From Paracoccus marinus (lineage in GTDB: Bacteria > Pseudomonadota > Alphaproteobacteria > Rhodobacterales > Rhodobacteraceae), in NCBI RefSeq assembly GCF_007018965.1, contig NZ_VJYZ01000015.1, positions 49,183 to 113,182 on the forward strand: a DNA stretch of 64,000 bases, in the 5' to 3' direction. A program made the translations under genes and the position numbers. Under the pieces are notes generated by a model, which saw only the letters and a list, made by a program, of their open reading frames with translations, made no database searches and was not told where the DNA came from. This document shows, in pieces, positions 16,752-25,618 of this stretch (positions within the stretch are counted from its first letter, which is position 1; each line of letters opens with the position of its first letter).

Positions 16752-18830
16752 ATGACCGACCCCCGCCCCACGCATTACGACGCGCCCGATGTGCTGAGCG
16801 CCGACCAGCTCGCCGAGATCGAGGAAAAATACGATCCCGAGATGCGCTTCCGCGAGCTGGTGCGGCCGGTGGCGATCCTCGTGGGGGCGATCCTGTTCCT
16901 GCTGAGCTGCTATCACTACTACACCGCCGGCTTCGGCATCCCGCAGGCGACGGTCCATCGGGGCTTGCATCTCGCCGCCACGACCTTCCTCGTCTTCATG
17001 TCGTTTTCCGCCTTCGGCCGGCAGCAGGTCGCGCGCGGGCCGCTGACGCTTCTGGGCCTGCCGCTGATCGACTGGGCCCTGGGGATCGCCGGCGCGGTTG
17101 CCGCGCTGTATGTGCCATGGATATACGACCAGCTGGCGTTCCGGGTCGGCAACCCGACGACGATCGACATCGCCATGGGCACGATCCTGATCGTGGTGCT
17201 GCTTGAGGCCGTGCGGCGGTCCATGGGCTGGCCGCTGCCGGTCATCGCGATCCTGTTCATGTCCTACGCCTATTTCGGCCAGCACATGCCCGGCATCCTC
17301 GTCCATCCGGGCGCGAGCTGGCCCAACATCGTCAACCACCTGTACCTGACGAGCCAGGGCATCTACGGCACCGCGCTGGGTGTGATCGCGACCTATGTGT
17401 TCCACTTCGTCCTCTTCGGCGTCATGGCGACGCGGATCGGGCTGGGGCAGCTGTTCATCGACGTGGCCTCGGCCGCCGCCGGGCGCTACGCGGGCGGGCC
17501 GGCCAAGGTGTCGGTCCTGTCCTCGGCGATGCTGGGCACGATCTCGGGGTCGTCCATCGCCAACACCGTCACGACCGGGGCGCTGACGATCCCGGCCATG
17601 ATCCGCGTGGGCTACCCCCGCCACTTCGCCGCCGCGGTCGAGGCCGCCGCCTCGACCGGGGGGCAGATCACGCCCCCGGTGATGGGCGCAGTCGCGTTCC
17701 TGATGATCGAGTATCTGGGCCTGCCGCTGACCACGATCCTGACGGCGGCCATCGTGCCCGCCTTCATGCACTTCTTCGGCGTGCTGGTGCAGGTCCACCT
17801 GGAAGCCAAGCGGCTTGGCCTGCGCGGCCTGCACCGGTCGGAACTGCCGAACGCATGGAAGGTGCTGCGGCAGGGCTGGCTTACGCTCGTGCCGCTGGTG
17901 CTGCTGATCGTGATCCTGATGTCGGGCCGCACGCCGTTTGCCGCCGCCTTCTGGTCGATCACCGCGTGCATCGCGGTCTTGCTGTGGCAGGAGCTTTCGG
18001 CCAAGGGCGTGGTCGAGGGGCTGAAGGGCACCGCGCACGGCCTCTACGAAGGGTTCAAGCTGGGCGCCAAGCAGTCGCTGTCGGTCACCGCCGCCGCGGC
18101 GCTGGTGGGCGTGGTGATCGGTGTCGTCACCCTGACCGGGGTCGGCTTCAAGATCGCCTACATGGTCACCGGCATCGCCTCGGGCTGGGCGCAGGACGTG
18201 TCGGGCTGGCTGTCGGTCCTGCCGTTCGAGATCATGGGCCTCGACACCCTGACGCTGCTTTTCACGCTGATCCTGACGGCGGTGGTCTGCGTGCTGATGG
18301 GCTGCGGCATCCCCACGACCGCGAACTACATCATCATGGTCGCGGTCGCCGCGCCCGTTCTGGGGCTGATGAACGTCGAGCCGATCGTCGCGCATTTCTT
18401 CGTGTTCTACTACGGGGTGCTGGCCGACGTGACGCCGCCCGTGGCGATGGCGGCCTATGCGGGCGCGGGGATCGCGGGCGCCAACGCCTTCAAGGCCGGG
18501 AACACCGCGTTCCGGCTGTCGATGGGCAAGGCGCTGGTGCCGTTCGTGTTCGCGTTCCAACCCGCGCTGCTGCTGGTCACGCAAGACTTCACCTGGCCGA
18601 ACTTCCTTCTCGCCTTCGGCGGCGCGGTGCTGGGCATCTTCACGCTTTCGGCGGCGATCACCGGCTGGCTGTTCTCCCGCCCCTCGACGATCGAGCGGAT
18701 CCTGCTTGCCTTCGCGGCGATTCTGCTGGTCGCGCCGGACTGGACGGCGACGATCATCGGGCTGGTCATCGCGGTGCCCATCGCGCTGCGGCTGCTGTCG
18801 GTGGCGCGCAGGGCGCCCGCGACTGCCTGA
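16752..18830 (+). CDS. TRAP transporter fused permease (DctQM type, TAXI class)
   Basis: A 692-residue polytopic membrane protein in which the small 4-helix DctQ-like part (residues ~30-170) is fused to the large 12-helix DctM part. Characteristic stretches are GTISGSSIANTVTTGALTIPAMIRVGY, EAAASTGGQITPPVMGAVAF and the C-terminal GCGIPTTANYIIMVAVAAPVL and YGVLADVTPPVAMAAYAGAGIAGAN. It uses an ion gradient for uptake of the solute delivered by the preceding binding protein. ATG at 16752 follows AAGGACAA. Confidence 0.94.
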   Translation: MTDPRPTHYDAPDVLSADQLAEIEEKYDPEMRFRELVRPVAILVGAILFLLSCYHYYTAGFGIPQATVHRGLHLAATTFLVFMSFSAFGRQQVARGPLTLLGLPLIDWALGIAGAVAALYVPWIYDQLAFRVGNPTTIDIAMGTILIVVLLEAVRRSMGWPLPVIAILFMSYAYFGQHMPGILVHPGASWPNIVNHLYLTSQGIYGTALGVIATYVFHFVLFGVMATRIGLGQLFIDVASAAAGRYAGGPAKVSVLSSAMLGTISGSSIANTVTTGALTIPAMIRVGYPRHFAAAVEAAASTGGQITPPVMGAVAFLMIEYLGLPLTTILTAAIVPAFMHFFGVLVQVHLEAKRLGLRGLHRSELPNAWKVLRQGWLTLVPLVLLIVILMSGRTPFAAAFWSITACIAVLLWQELSAKGVVEGLKGTAHGLYEGFKLGAKQSLSVTAAAALVGVVIGVVTLTGVGFKIAYMVTGIASGWAQDVSGWLSVLPFEIMGLDTLTLLFTLILTAVVCVLMGCGIPTTANYIIMVAVAAPVLGLMNVEPIVAHFFVFYYGVLADVTPPVAMAAYAGAGIAGANAFKAGNTAFRLSMGKALVPFVFAFQPALLLVTQDFTWPNFLLAFGGAVLGIFTLSAAITGWLFSRPSTIERILLAFAAILLVAPDWTATIIGLVIAVPIALRLLSVARRAPATA

Positions 18831-18860
18831 GAGGCGCCGGGCGACCGCAGAACGAAGAAC

Positions 18861-18890
18861 GGCCCGCCGTCACCGGCGGGCCGCTTTCGT
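18861..18890. terminator. Terminator between convergent TRAP permease and metQ
   Basis: A 9-bp stem GGCCCGCCG (18861-18869) / CGGCGGGCC (18874-18882) with a TCAC loop is followed on the + strand by GCTTTCGT. It lies between two convergent genes and may serve both strands. Confidence 0.7.
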
Positions 18891-18908
18891 CAGAGCCGAT
18901 GAATGAAC

Positions 18909-19679
18909 TTACCAGGCGGGGATGACCGCGCCTTCGTACTTGGTGTCGATGAACGACTTGATCTCGGGCGAATGATACGCCTCGACCAGCGTCTTGACCC
19001 AGGGCTGCCCCTCGTCACCCGCGCGCACGACGATCACGTTGGCATACGGGCTGTCGGCCTTTTCCATCGCGATCGCATCGTTCTTGGGGCTTAGGCCCGC
19101 GTCCAGCGCGTAGTTGGTGTTGATGACGGCGGCGTCCGCATCCTGCAGCGCGCGGGGCAGCTGCGCCGCGTCAAGCTCGCTGAATTCAAGCTTCTTGGGG
19201 TTGCCGGTGATGTCCAGCGGCGTGGGGACAAGGCCCGCGTCCGGGTTCACGGTGATGAGCCCCTGTTCGGCCAGCACCAGCAAGGCGCGGCCGCCGTTCG
19301 TCGGATCGTTCGGGATTGCGACGGTGGCGCCGTCGGCAAGCTCCCCCAGCGACTTCAGCTTGCTGGAATAGACGCCCATGGGCGTGGTGATGGTCTTGGC
19401 CACGACAACCAGATCGAAGCCGCGGTCCTTGATCTGGTTTTCCAGATAGGGGACGTGCTGGAAGCTGTTGGCCTGCAGGTCGCCGTCGGCCAGCGCGGTA
19501 TTCGGGACGACGTAGTCCGAGAACTCGACGATGTCGAGGTTCAGGCCCTTGGCGGCGGCGATCGGCGCGACCTGCTCCAGGATCTCGGCGTGTTCGCCGG
19601 GGCTGACGCCGATCTTGATGTCCTCGGCCGCAGCCATGCCTGCGGACATGACCAGCGCGGCGGCGATGTATTTCAGCAT
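18909..19679 (-). CDS. metQ: Methionine ABC transporter substrate-binding protein MetQ (NlpA family)
   Basis: A 256-residue NlpA-family protein with ...EDIKIGVSPGEHAEILEQVAPIAA and ALADGDLQANSFQHVPYLENQI, the MetQ signatures for methionine binding. The signal peptide (MLKYIAAALVMSAGMAAA) lacks the lipobox Cys found in many MetQ lipoproteins, so it is predicted to be soluble periplasmic. It is last in metN-metI-metQ, 27 bases after metI. Confidence 0.92.
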   Translation of the reverse strand: MLKYIAAALVMSAGMAAAEDIKIGVSPGEHAEILEQVAPIAAAKGLNLDIVEFSDYVVPNTALADGDLQANSFQHVPYLENQIKDRGFDLVVVAKTITTPMGVYSSKLKSLGELADGATVAIPNDPTNGGRALLVLAEQGLITVNPDAGLVPTPLDITGNPKKLEFSELDAAQLPRALQDADAAVINTNYALDAGLSPKNDAIAMEKADSPYANVIVVRAGDEGQPWVKTLVEAYHSPEIKSFIDTKYEGAVIPAW

Positions 19680-19706
19680 CTCGATGCTCCTTGCTTTCGG
19701 ATTGGA

Positions 19707-20381
19707 TTACAGCCCGCGGTCCTTGGCGGCGCGATGATCCAGCCGCCGGGCGATCCATTCGCCGGTGGACTGCACCGCCTGCACGAGGACGATCAGGACG
19801 ATGACGACGACCAGCATCACCTCGGGCATGAAACGCTGGTAGCCGTAGCGGATGCCGAGATCGCCCAGACCCTCGCCCCCGACGGCCCCCACCATCGCGG
19901 AATAGCCGATCAGCGACACCATCGCGAGCGTCAGGCCAAGGACGATACCGGGCAGCGCCTCGGGCACCAGGACCTTGCGGATGATCTGGCCGGGGGTCGC
20001 GCCCATGGCGCGCGCGGCCTCGATCAGGCCGCCGTCCACGTCGCGGATCGCAGTTTCCACGATCCGGGCGATGAAGGGCGCGGCCGCCAGCGTCAGCGGC
20101 ACGATCGCGGCGGTGGTGCCGATCGAGGTGCCGGCGATCAGCCGCGTGAAGGGGATGATCGCGACCACGAGGATGATGAACGGGACCGAGCGCATGGCGT
20201 TCACCACGAGCCCCAGCACGCGGTTCGCCAGCGGCGACGACATCAGCTCGCCCCGCTTCGACGTGGCCAGGAATACGCCAAGCGGCAGCCCGATGGCGGT
20301 GCCGATCACGCCCGACACCGCGACCATGTAAAGCGTCTGAAGGGTCGCTTCCCAGATCAGCGCGGCAAGGTTAGCCGACAT
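19707..20381 (-). CDS. metI: Methionine ABC transporter permease MetI
   Basis: A 224-residue membrane protein with about five helices and the permease EAA loop IEAARAMGATPGQIIRKVLVPEALPGIV. Other family stretches are MRSVPFIILVVAIIPFTRLIAGTSIG and MVGAVGGEGLGDLGIRYGYQRF. It forms the D/L-methionine channel with MetN. Its start overlaps the metN stop by 11 bases. Confidence 0.94.
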   Translation of the reverse strand: MSANLAALIWEATLQTLYMVAVSGVIGTAIGLPLGVFLATSKRGELMSSPLANRVLGLVVNAMRSVPFIILVVAIIPFTRLIAGTSIGTTAAIVPLTLAAAPFIARIVETAIRDVDGGLIEAARAMGATPGQIIRKVLVPEALPGIVLGLTLAMVSLIGYSAMVGAVGGEGLGDLGIRYGYQRFMPEVMLVVVIVLIVLVQAVQSTGEWIARRLDHRAAKDRGL

Positions 20382-21429
20382 GGCCCAGCACCTCCGTCCG
20401 CAGGTCCTGCGCGTGCAGGAAATCCCGCACGCGGCCCAGGTCCGCCGCCGGCAATTCCACCGTCAGGTTGCCGAACGGGCGGCCGTCGATTTCCTCGATC
20501 GTGCCCGACAGAATGCTGGCATCCACGCCCAGCTGCGATCCGATGCGCGACAGGACCGGCTCGGCCGCGCTGTCGCCCGCGAAGGTGATCCTGAGGATCG
20601 CGGGCCCCGCGCCCTGCGCCACGATCCGCCGCGCGATGAAGCCCGGCAGCGCCGCGCCCGTCACCCCCGACAGGAACGACCGCGTGACCTCGTGCCGGGG
20701 CGCGGCGAAGATGTCGTAGGTCGCGCCCGTCTCGACGATCTTGCCCGCCTCGATCACCGCGACGTGCTGGCAGATGTCGCGCACGACCGCCATCTCGTGG
20801 GTGATCAACAGAATCGTCAGGCCAAGTTCGCGGTTGATGTTGCGAAGAAGCGCCAGCACCGATGTCGTGGTTTCGGGATCAAGCGCGCTCGTCGCCTCGT
20901 CAGACAGCAGCACCTTCGGTTCGGTCGCGAGCGCGCGGGCGATGCCGACGCGCTGTTTCTGCCCGCCCGAAAGCTGCGCCGGATAGCGGTCGGCCAGCGG
21001 TCCCAGACCCACGAGATCGATGAGTTCGTTCACGCGCGCCCCGATCCGGCCGCGCGGCGTGCCCGCGACTTCCAGCGGCAGGGCGACGTTGCCGCGCACG
21101 GTGCGGTTCGCAAGCAGGTTGAAGTGCTGGAAGATCATGCCGACGTCCCGGCGCAGGTCACGCAGGTCGCGCCCGCGCGCGGCGGTCACGTCGCGCCCTA
21201 GCACCTCCACCCGGCCCGAGGATGCGCGCTCCAGCCCGTTGACCAGCCGCAGAAGCGTCGATTTGCCCGCACCCGACCGGCCGATCACGCCGGTGATCCC
21301 GCCGTGCGGCACCTGCAGGTCCACGTCGTCCAGCGCCGCGACCGACCCGCCGGCATGGGGCCAGACCTTGACGACGCCACGGAACGCGATGGCCGGCGGG
21401 GCCGCCGGAATGGGTGCTGATTGCGTCAT
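20371..21429 (-). CDS. metN: Methionine ABC transporter ATP-binding protein MetN
   Basis: A 352-residue ATPase. Walker A is GRSGAGKST (residues 50-58), the signature is LSGGQKQRVGIARALA, and Walker B is VLLSDEATSALDPETT. After residue ~265 comes a NIL-like C-terminal domain that in MetN binds methionine and trans-inhibits transport. First gene of metNIQ. I could not recognise a SAM riboswitch or MetJ-type site upstream. Confidence 0.94.
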   Translation of the reverse strand: MTQSAPIPAAPPAIAFRGVVKVWPHAGGSVAALDDVDLQVPHGGITGVIGRSGAGKSTLLRLVNGLERASSGRVEVLGRDVTAARGRDLRDLRRDVGMIFQHFNLLANRTVRGNVALPLEVAGTPRGRIGARVNELIDLVGLGPLADRYPAQLSGGQKQRVGIARALATEPKVLLSDEATSALDPETTTSVLALLRNINRELGLTILLITHEMAVVRDICQHVAVIEAGKIVETGATYDIFAAPRHEVTRSFLSGVTGAALPGFIARRIVAQGAGPAILRITFAGDSAAEPVLSRIGSQLGVDASILSGTIEEIDGRPFGNLTVELPAADLGRVRDFLHAQDLRTEVLGHVG

Positions 21430-21667
21430 GCCGGCTTGCTACCGTGCCGAAAGGCCCGCTTCAATGCCACCGGCGCGGGGGATCGTGGGAAAAGGATGCC
21501 GAGGGCGGCCGACGTGGCGCCGCGGGAACGGCGCGGGGTGGCGCGGGCGTGGTGCGGAACGCGACACTCCGCTTGCCGCGATCCGGCGGAAATCGTCCCT
21601 GCGATCCTCACCCTTCGCCGCGCGACCGGAACGAAGTTCCCCCGGACGCCGCCCGTCCGCCCTGCCC
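21430..21667. other. Intergenic stretch between metN and ileS with no recognised element
   Basis: This is the metN-proximal part of the 376-base divergent gap. It is GC-rich with short out-of-frame ORFs that look like chance. No convincing promoter for metN, SAM-II-like pseudoknot or other riboswitch was recognised by eye. Confidence 0.4.
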
Positions 21668-21696
21668 TTGCCGCGCCCCCGGTCGGTTCCTATAAC
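21668..21696 (+). promoter_or_regulatory. Predicted sigma-70-type promoter of ileS
   Basis: TTGCCG (-35, 21668-21673), a 17-base spacer, then TATAAC (-10, 21691-21696). Predicted transcription start near 21703, giving a leader of about 100 bases containing the hairpin at 21739-21768. Confidence 0.65.
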
Positions 21697-21738
21697 CACG
21701 CCCATGCTTCACGCGGCCCGGATATCCCGAATTAGCCG

Positions 21739-21768
21739 CCCGGCAGCGTGAGGTTTCGCGCTGCCGGG
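21739..21768 (+). promoter_or_regulatory. Leader hairpin upstream of ileS
   Basis: A perfect 10-bp stem (21739-21748, CCCGGCAGCG, with 21759-21768) and a 10-base loop, 37 bases before the ileS ATG. No T tract, so it is a leader structure rather than a plain terminator; function unknown. Confidence 0.5.
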
Positions 21769-21805
21769 ATGATGCCTGCCCCCAAGCATTCCAAGGATCC
21801 GCCCG

Positions 21806-24766
21806 ATGAGCGCCGACACGACCGACATGCAGCCCGCCCTGCAGCCCCAAACCCCCGACTACCGCGAGACCGTCTTTCTGCCGGAAACGGATTTCCCCAT
21901 GCGCGCGGGCCTGCCGCAGCGCGAGCCGGACTGGCTTGCCCGCTGGGAACGCCTTGGCATCTACGACCGCCTGCGCGGCACCTCGGCCGGGCGCGCGCCG
22001 TTCATCCTGCATGACGGCCCCCCTTATGCGAACGGGCATCTGCACATCGGCCACGCGCTGAACAAGGTGCTCAAGGACTTCATCGTCCGCAGCCAGCAGA
22101 TGATGGGCCGCGACGCGCGCTATGTCCCCGGCTGGGACTGCCACGGCCTGCCGATCGAATGGAAGATCGAAGAGCAGTACCGCCAGAAGGGCCTCGACAA
22201 GGACGCCGTGGACGTCGTCGAGTTCCGGCAGGAATGCCGCCGCTTCGCCGAACACTGGGTCGGCGTCCAGCGCGAGGAGTTCCGCCGCCTCGGCGTCACC
22301 GGCAAGTGGGACGACCCTTACCTCACCATGAACTACCACGCCGAGGCGGTGATCGCGGGCGAGTTCATGAAACTGCTGATGAACGGCAGCCTTTATCAGG
22401 GATCGAAGCCGGTCATGTGGTCGCCGGTCGAAAAGACCGCGCTGGCCGAGGCCGAGGTCGAATACCACGACCATACGAGCCATCAGGTCTGGGTGGCATT
22501 CCCGGTCGCCTCGCAGCGCGAGTTCGCGGCCAGCGACGCCTGCATGAAGACCGACCTGCTGGACGCGCGCGTGGTGATCTGGACGACGACGCCGTGGACG
22601 ATCCCGCAGAACCGCGCGGTCGCTTTTGGCCCGGGCATCGCCTACGGGCTTTATCAGGTCGCGGGCGACAAGGCGGGGACGTACCTCTTGGCCGACAAGC
22701 TGGCGGCCGACGTGTTCGCGGCCGCAAAGGTGGAAGCCGACGCCGTGACCCGTCTGCGCGACGTTCCGGCGGACGAACTGGCCTCGCTGGTCCTCGCCCA
22801 CCCCTATCGCGGGATCAACGGCGGTGCGGCCGAATGGGACTATGACGTTCCCGTCCTGCCGGGCGACCACGTCACCGACGATGCGGGCACCGGGTTCGTC
22901 CACACCGCGCCGAGCCACGGTGATGACGACTATCAGCTTGGCCTGAAATACAGGCTGCCGATGACCCACAACGTCGAGCCTGACGGCAGCTACCGCACGG
23001 ACCTGCCGCTGTTCGGCGGACAGGCGATCATCGACGCGGACGGCAAGGAAGGCCCGGCCAACGTCTCGAACATCAAGGCGCTGGCGGGCGCGGGCGCGCT
23101 GCTGGCCAAGGGCAAGCTCAAGCACTCCTATCCCCACAGCTGGCGGTCCAAGGCGCCGCTGATCTACCGCAACACGCCGCAGTGGTTCGCGGCGATCGAC
23201 AAGCCGCTGGACGACGGCAAGGGGCAGAACGGCGACACGATCCGCGCGCGGGCGCTGAGCTCGATCGACGCGCTGGTGACGTGGACGCCGCAAAGCGGGC
23301 GCAACCGCATCCACTCGATGGTGCAGAACCGGCCCGACTGGGTGCTGTCGCGGCAGCGGGCCTGGGGCGTGCCGCTGACCTGCTTCGTGCGGCGCGGCGT
23401 GCGGCCGGATGCGGATGATTTCCTGCTGCGGAACGATCAGGTCAACGCCCGCATCCTCGAGGCGTTCGAGACCGAGGGCGCGGATGTCTGGTACCGCGAC
23501 GGCTTCAAGGAACAGGTCCTCGGCGGCATCGTCGATCCGGCCGATTACGACCAGATCATGGACGTGCTGGACGTGTGGTTCGACAGCGGCTCGACCCACG
23601 CCTTTGTCCTGCGCGACCGTGCCGACGGCACGCCCGACGGGATCGCGGACCTCTATCTGGAAGGCACCGACCAGCATCGCGGCTGGTTCCAGTCGTCGCT
23701 GCTGCAGGCCTGCGCGACGACCGGCCGCGCGCCCTATCGCGGCGTCCTGACCCACGGCTTCACGCTGGACGAAAAGGGCATGAAGATGTCCAAGTCGCTC
23801 GGCAACACCATCGTGCCGGCCGAGGTCATCCAGCAATACGGCGCCGACATCCTGCGGCTTTGGGTGGCGCAGGTGGACTATACCGCCGACAGCCGGATCG
23901 GGCCGGAAATCCTGAAAGGCACCGCCGACAGCTACCGCCGCCTTCGCAACACGCTGCGCTTCCTCCTGGGCGCGCTCGACGGCTTCACCGAGGCCGAGCG
24001 GGTCGCCCCGGCCGACATGCCGGAGCTTGAACGCTGGGTCCTGCACCGGCTCGCCGAACTCGACGGCCGGGTCCGCGCGGGCTACGACGCCTATGATTTC
24101 CAGGGCGTGTTCCGGGGGCTGTTCGACTTTGCCACCGTCGACCTGTCCGCGTTCTGGTTCGACATCCGCAAGGACGCGCTTTACTGCGACGCAGCCAGCA
24201 GCCTGCGCCGCCGCGCCGCGCGCACCGTGCTGGACGCGCTGTTCAACCGCCTGACACTGTGGCTCGCCCCCATCCTGCCCTTCACGATGGAGGATGTGTG
24301 GCTGTCGCGCTTCCCGTCGGACGAGGACAGCGTGCACCTGCACGACTTCCCCGACACCCCCGCCGATTGGCACGACGATGCGCTGGCCGCCAAGTGGGAC
24401 GGCATCCGCCGCGCCCGCCGCGCGGTGACGGCGGCGCTCGAGGTGCGGCGCGCCGACAAGACCATCGGCGCGAGCCTGGAAGCCGCGCCGGTCGTCCATG
24501 TCGAGGATGCGGGGCTGCTTTCCGCGCTGCGGTCGGTGGATTTCGCCGACGTGTGCATCGTGTCGGACCTGGTGCTGACCGCCGACCCCTCCCCGTCCGA
24601 GGCGTTCCGCCTGGCCGAGGTCGCGGATGTGGGCGTGGTGTTCGAACGGGCGGATGGCGAGAAGTGCCAGCGCTGCTGGCGGATCCTACCGGACGTGGGC
24701 AGCCACGACCATCCGGCGACCTGCGCCCGCTGCGACGAGGCGCTGGACGAGCCGGGCGCGGCCTGA
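21806..24766 (+). CDS. ileS: Isoleucyl-tRNA synthetase
   Basis: A 986-residue class I synthetase that charges tRNA-Ile. The HIGH motif is exact (residues 80-83 in NGHLHIGHALNKVLKDF) and KMSKS is at 660-664 (GMKMSKSLGNTIVPAEV). Between them is the CP1 editing domain with WTTTPWTIPQNRAVAFGPG. The C terminus ends in a zinc-finger-like CQRCWR...CARC module, as in bacterial eubacterial-type IleRS. Start ATG at 21806 is preceded by AAGGATC. Confidence 0.97.
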   Translation: MSADTTDMQPALQPQTPDYRETVFLPETDFPMRAGLPQREPDWLARWERLGIYDRLRGTSAGRAPFILHDGPPYANGHLHIGHALNKVLKDFIVRSQQMMGRDARYVPGWDCHGLPIEWKIEEQYRQKGLDKDAVDVVEFRQECRRFAEHWVGVQREEFRRLGVTGKWDDPYLTMNYHAEAVIAGEFMKLLMNGSLYQGSKPVMWSPVEKTALAEAEVEYHDHTSHQVWVAFPVASQREFAASDACMKTDLLDARVVIWTTTPWTIPQNRAVAFGPGIAYGLYQVAGDKAGTYLLADKLAADVFAAAKVEADAVTRLRDVPADELASLVLAHPYRGINGGAAEWDYDVPVLPGDHVTDDAGTGFVHTAPSHGDDDYQLGLKYRLPMTHNVEPDGSYRTDLPLFGGQAIIDADGKEGPANVSNIKALAGAGALLAKGKLKHSYPHSWRSKAPLIYRNTPQWFAAIDKPLDDGKGQNGDTIRARALSSIDALVTWTPQSGRNRIHSMVQNRPDWVLSRQRAWGVPLTCFVRRGVRPDADDFLLRNDQVNARILEAFETEGADVWYRDGFKEQVLGGIVDPADYDQIMDVLDVWFDSGSTHAFVLRDRADGTPDGIADLYLEGTDQHRGWFQSSLLQACATTGRAPYRGVLTHGFTLDEKGMKMSKSLGNTIVPAEVIQQYGADILRLWVAQVDYTADSRIGPEILKGTADSYRRLRNTLRFLLGALDGFTEAERVAPADMPELERWVLHRLAELDGRVRAGYDAYDFQGVFRGLFDFATVDLSAFWFDIRKDALYCDAASSLRRRAARTVLDALFNRLTLWLAPILPFTMEDVWLSRFPSDEDSVHLHDFPDTPADWHDDALAAKWDGIRRARRAVTAALEVRRADKTIGASLEAAPVVHVEDAGLLSALRSVDFADVCIVSDLVLTADPSPSEAFRLAEVADVGVVFERADGEKCQRCWRILPDVGSHDHPATCARCDEALDEPGAA

Positions 24767-24785
24767 CTGCGATTCCTGAAACGCG

Positions 24786-24813
24786 AAACGGCGGGCGCAT
24801 CGGCCCGCCGTTT
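24786..24813. terminator. Rho-independent terminator between ileS and the liu operon
   Basis: An 11-bp stem (AAACGGCGGGC with its complement, 24803-24813) around a 6-base loop, running into TTTT at 24811-24814. It lies 19 bases after the ileS stop and between convergent genes, so it could also terminate the minus-strand operon. Confidence 0.85.
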
Positions 24814-24832
24814 TCGGTTCAGCCCCGCCGCG

Positions 24833-25618
24833 TCAGCCCTGCCAGCGGGCCGGGCGCTTGTCGAAGAAGGCGGCGATGCCGTGCGGGGCCTCGTCGTCCT
24901 CCCACACCCCGACCAGCCGGTCGATGGTCATTTCGATCACCTGCGCGTCGATCCGCGGCCCCAGCGCGCGGGCCAGCGACTTCGCCGCCGCCACCGCTTT
25001 CGGCGCGACCTGAAGATAGGGCGCGACCTCGGCCTCGACCGCCGCGTCCAGATCATCCGGCGCAACGACGCGGGCCAGCAAGTCGAGGTCCCGCGCCTCG
25101 GCGGCGTCGAAGATGCGGGCGGACATGAAGACCCGGCGGGCCTTGGCCTCGCCCATGCGCGCCACGACATAGGGGCCGATGGTTGCCGGGATCAGGCCCA
25201 GCCGGGTCTCGGTCAGGCCGAACTTCGCCCCCTCGGCCCCGATCGCCACGTCGCTGACCGACAGCATACCGACCCCGCCGCCAAAGGCATTGCCGTGGCA
25301 GCGCGCGATCAGCGGCTTCGGCAGTTCGTTCATGGCGTTCAGCATCCCCGCCAGCGCCGCCGCGCCCGCCCGTCGCGTTGCGGCGTCGGCATCCATCTGC
25401 TCGCGCATCCACGCCAGATCGCCGCCCGCGCAAAAGCTTTTACCTTCGGCTGCCAGCACCACGACGCGCACCGCGTTGTCCGCCCCAAGTTGACGTGCGG
25501 CGGCGGTCAGGTCGTCCAGCATCCGCGCCGACAGCGCGTTGTGCTTGTCGGCGCGCGCGAGCCACAGCGTCGCCACCCCGCGCGCGTCCGTGTCGATGCG
25601 GATCGTGTCGAAACTCAT
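24833..25618 (-). CDS. liuC: Enoyl-CoA hydratase, probable methylglutaconyl-CoA hydratase
   Basis: A 261-residue crotonase-fold protein. The oxyanion-hole motifs are KSFCAGGDLAWM and HGNAFGGGVGMLSVSDVAIG, and the Glu-bearing segment is FGLTETRLGLIPATIGPYV. Fold alone fits many enoyl-CoA hydratases. The 3-methylglutaconyl-CoA step (to HMG-CoA) is inferred from its place after HMG-CoA lyase and the carboxylase genes. Its ATG overlaps the HMG-CoA lyase stop (ATGA). Last gene of the operon. Confidence 0.88.
   Translation of the reverse strand: MSFDTIRIDTDARGVATLWLARADKHNALSARMLDDLTAAARQLGADNAVRVVVLAAEGKSFCAGGDLAWMREQMDADAATRRAGAAALAGMLNAMNELPKPLIARCHGNAFGGGVGMLSVSDVAIGAEGAKFGLTETRLGLIPATIGPYVVARMGEAKARRVFMSARIFDAAEARDLDLLARVVAPDDLDAAVEAEVAPYLQVAPKAVAAAKSLARALGPRIDAQVIEMTIDRLVGVWEDDEAPHGIAAFFDKRPARWQG

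Noticed and set aside
21430..21667. SAM-type riboswitch ahead of metNIQ
   Set aside because: I could not align any part to SAM-II or SAM/SAH motifs by eye; a covariance-model search would decide.
21608..24499. A 963-codon minus-strand frame opposite ileS
   Set aside because: Antisense shadow; ileS has complete class I synthetase motifs.
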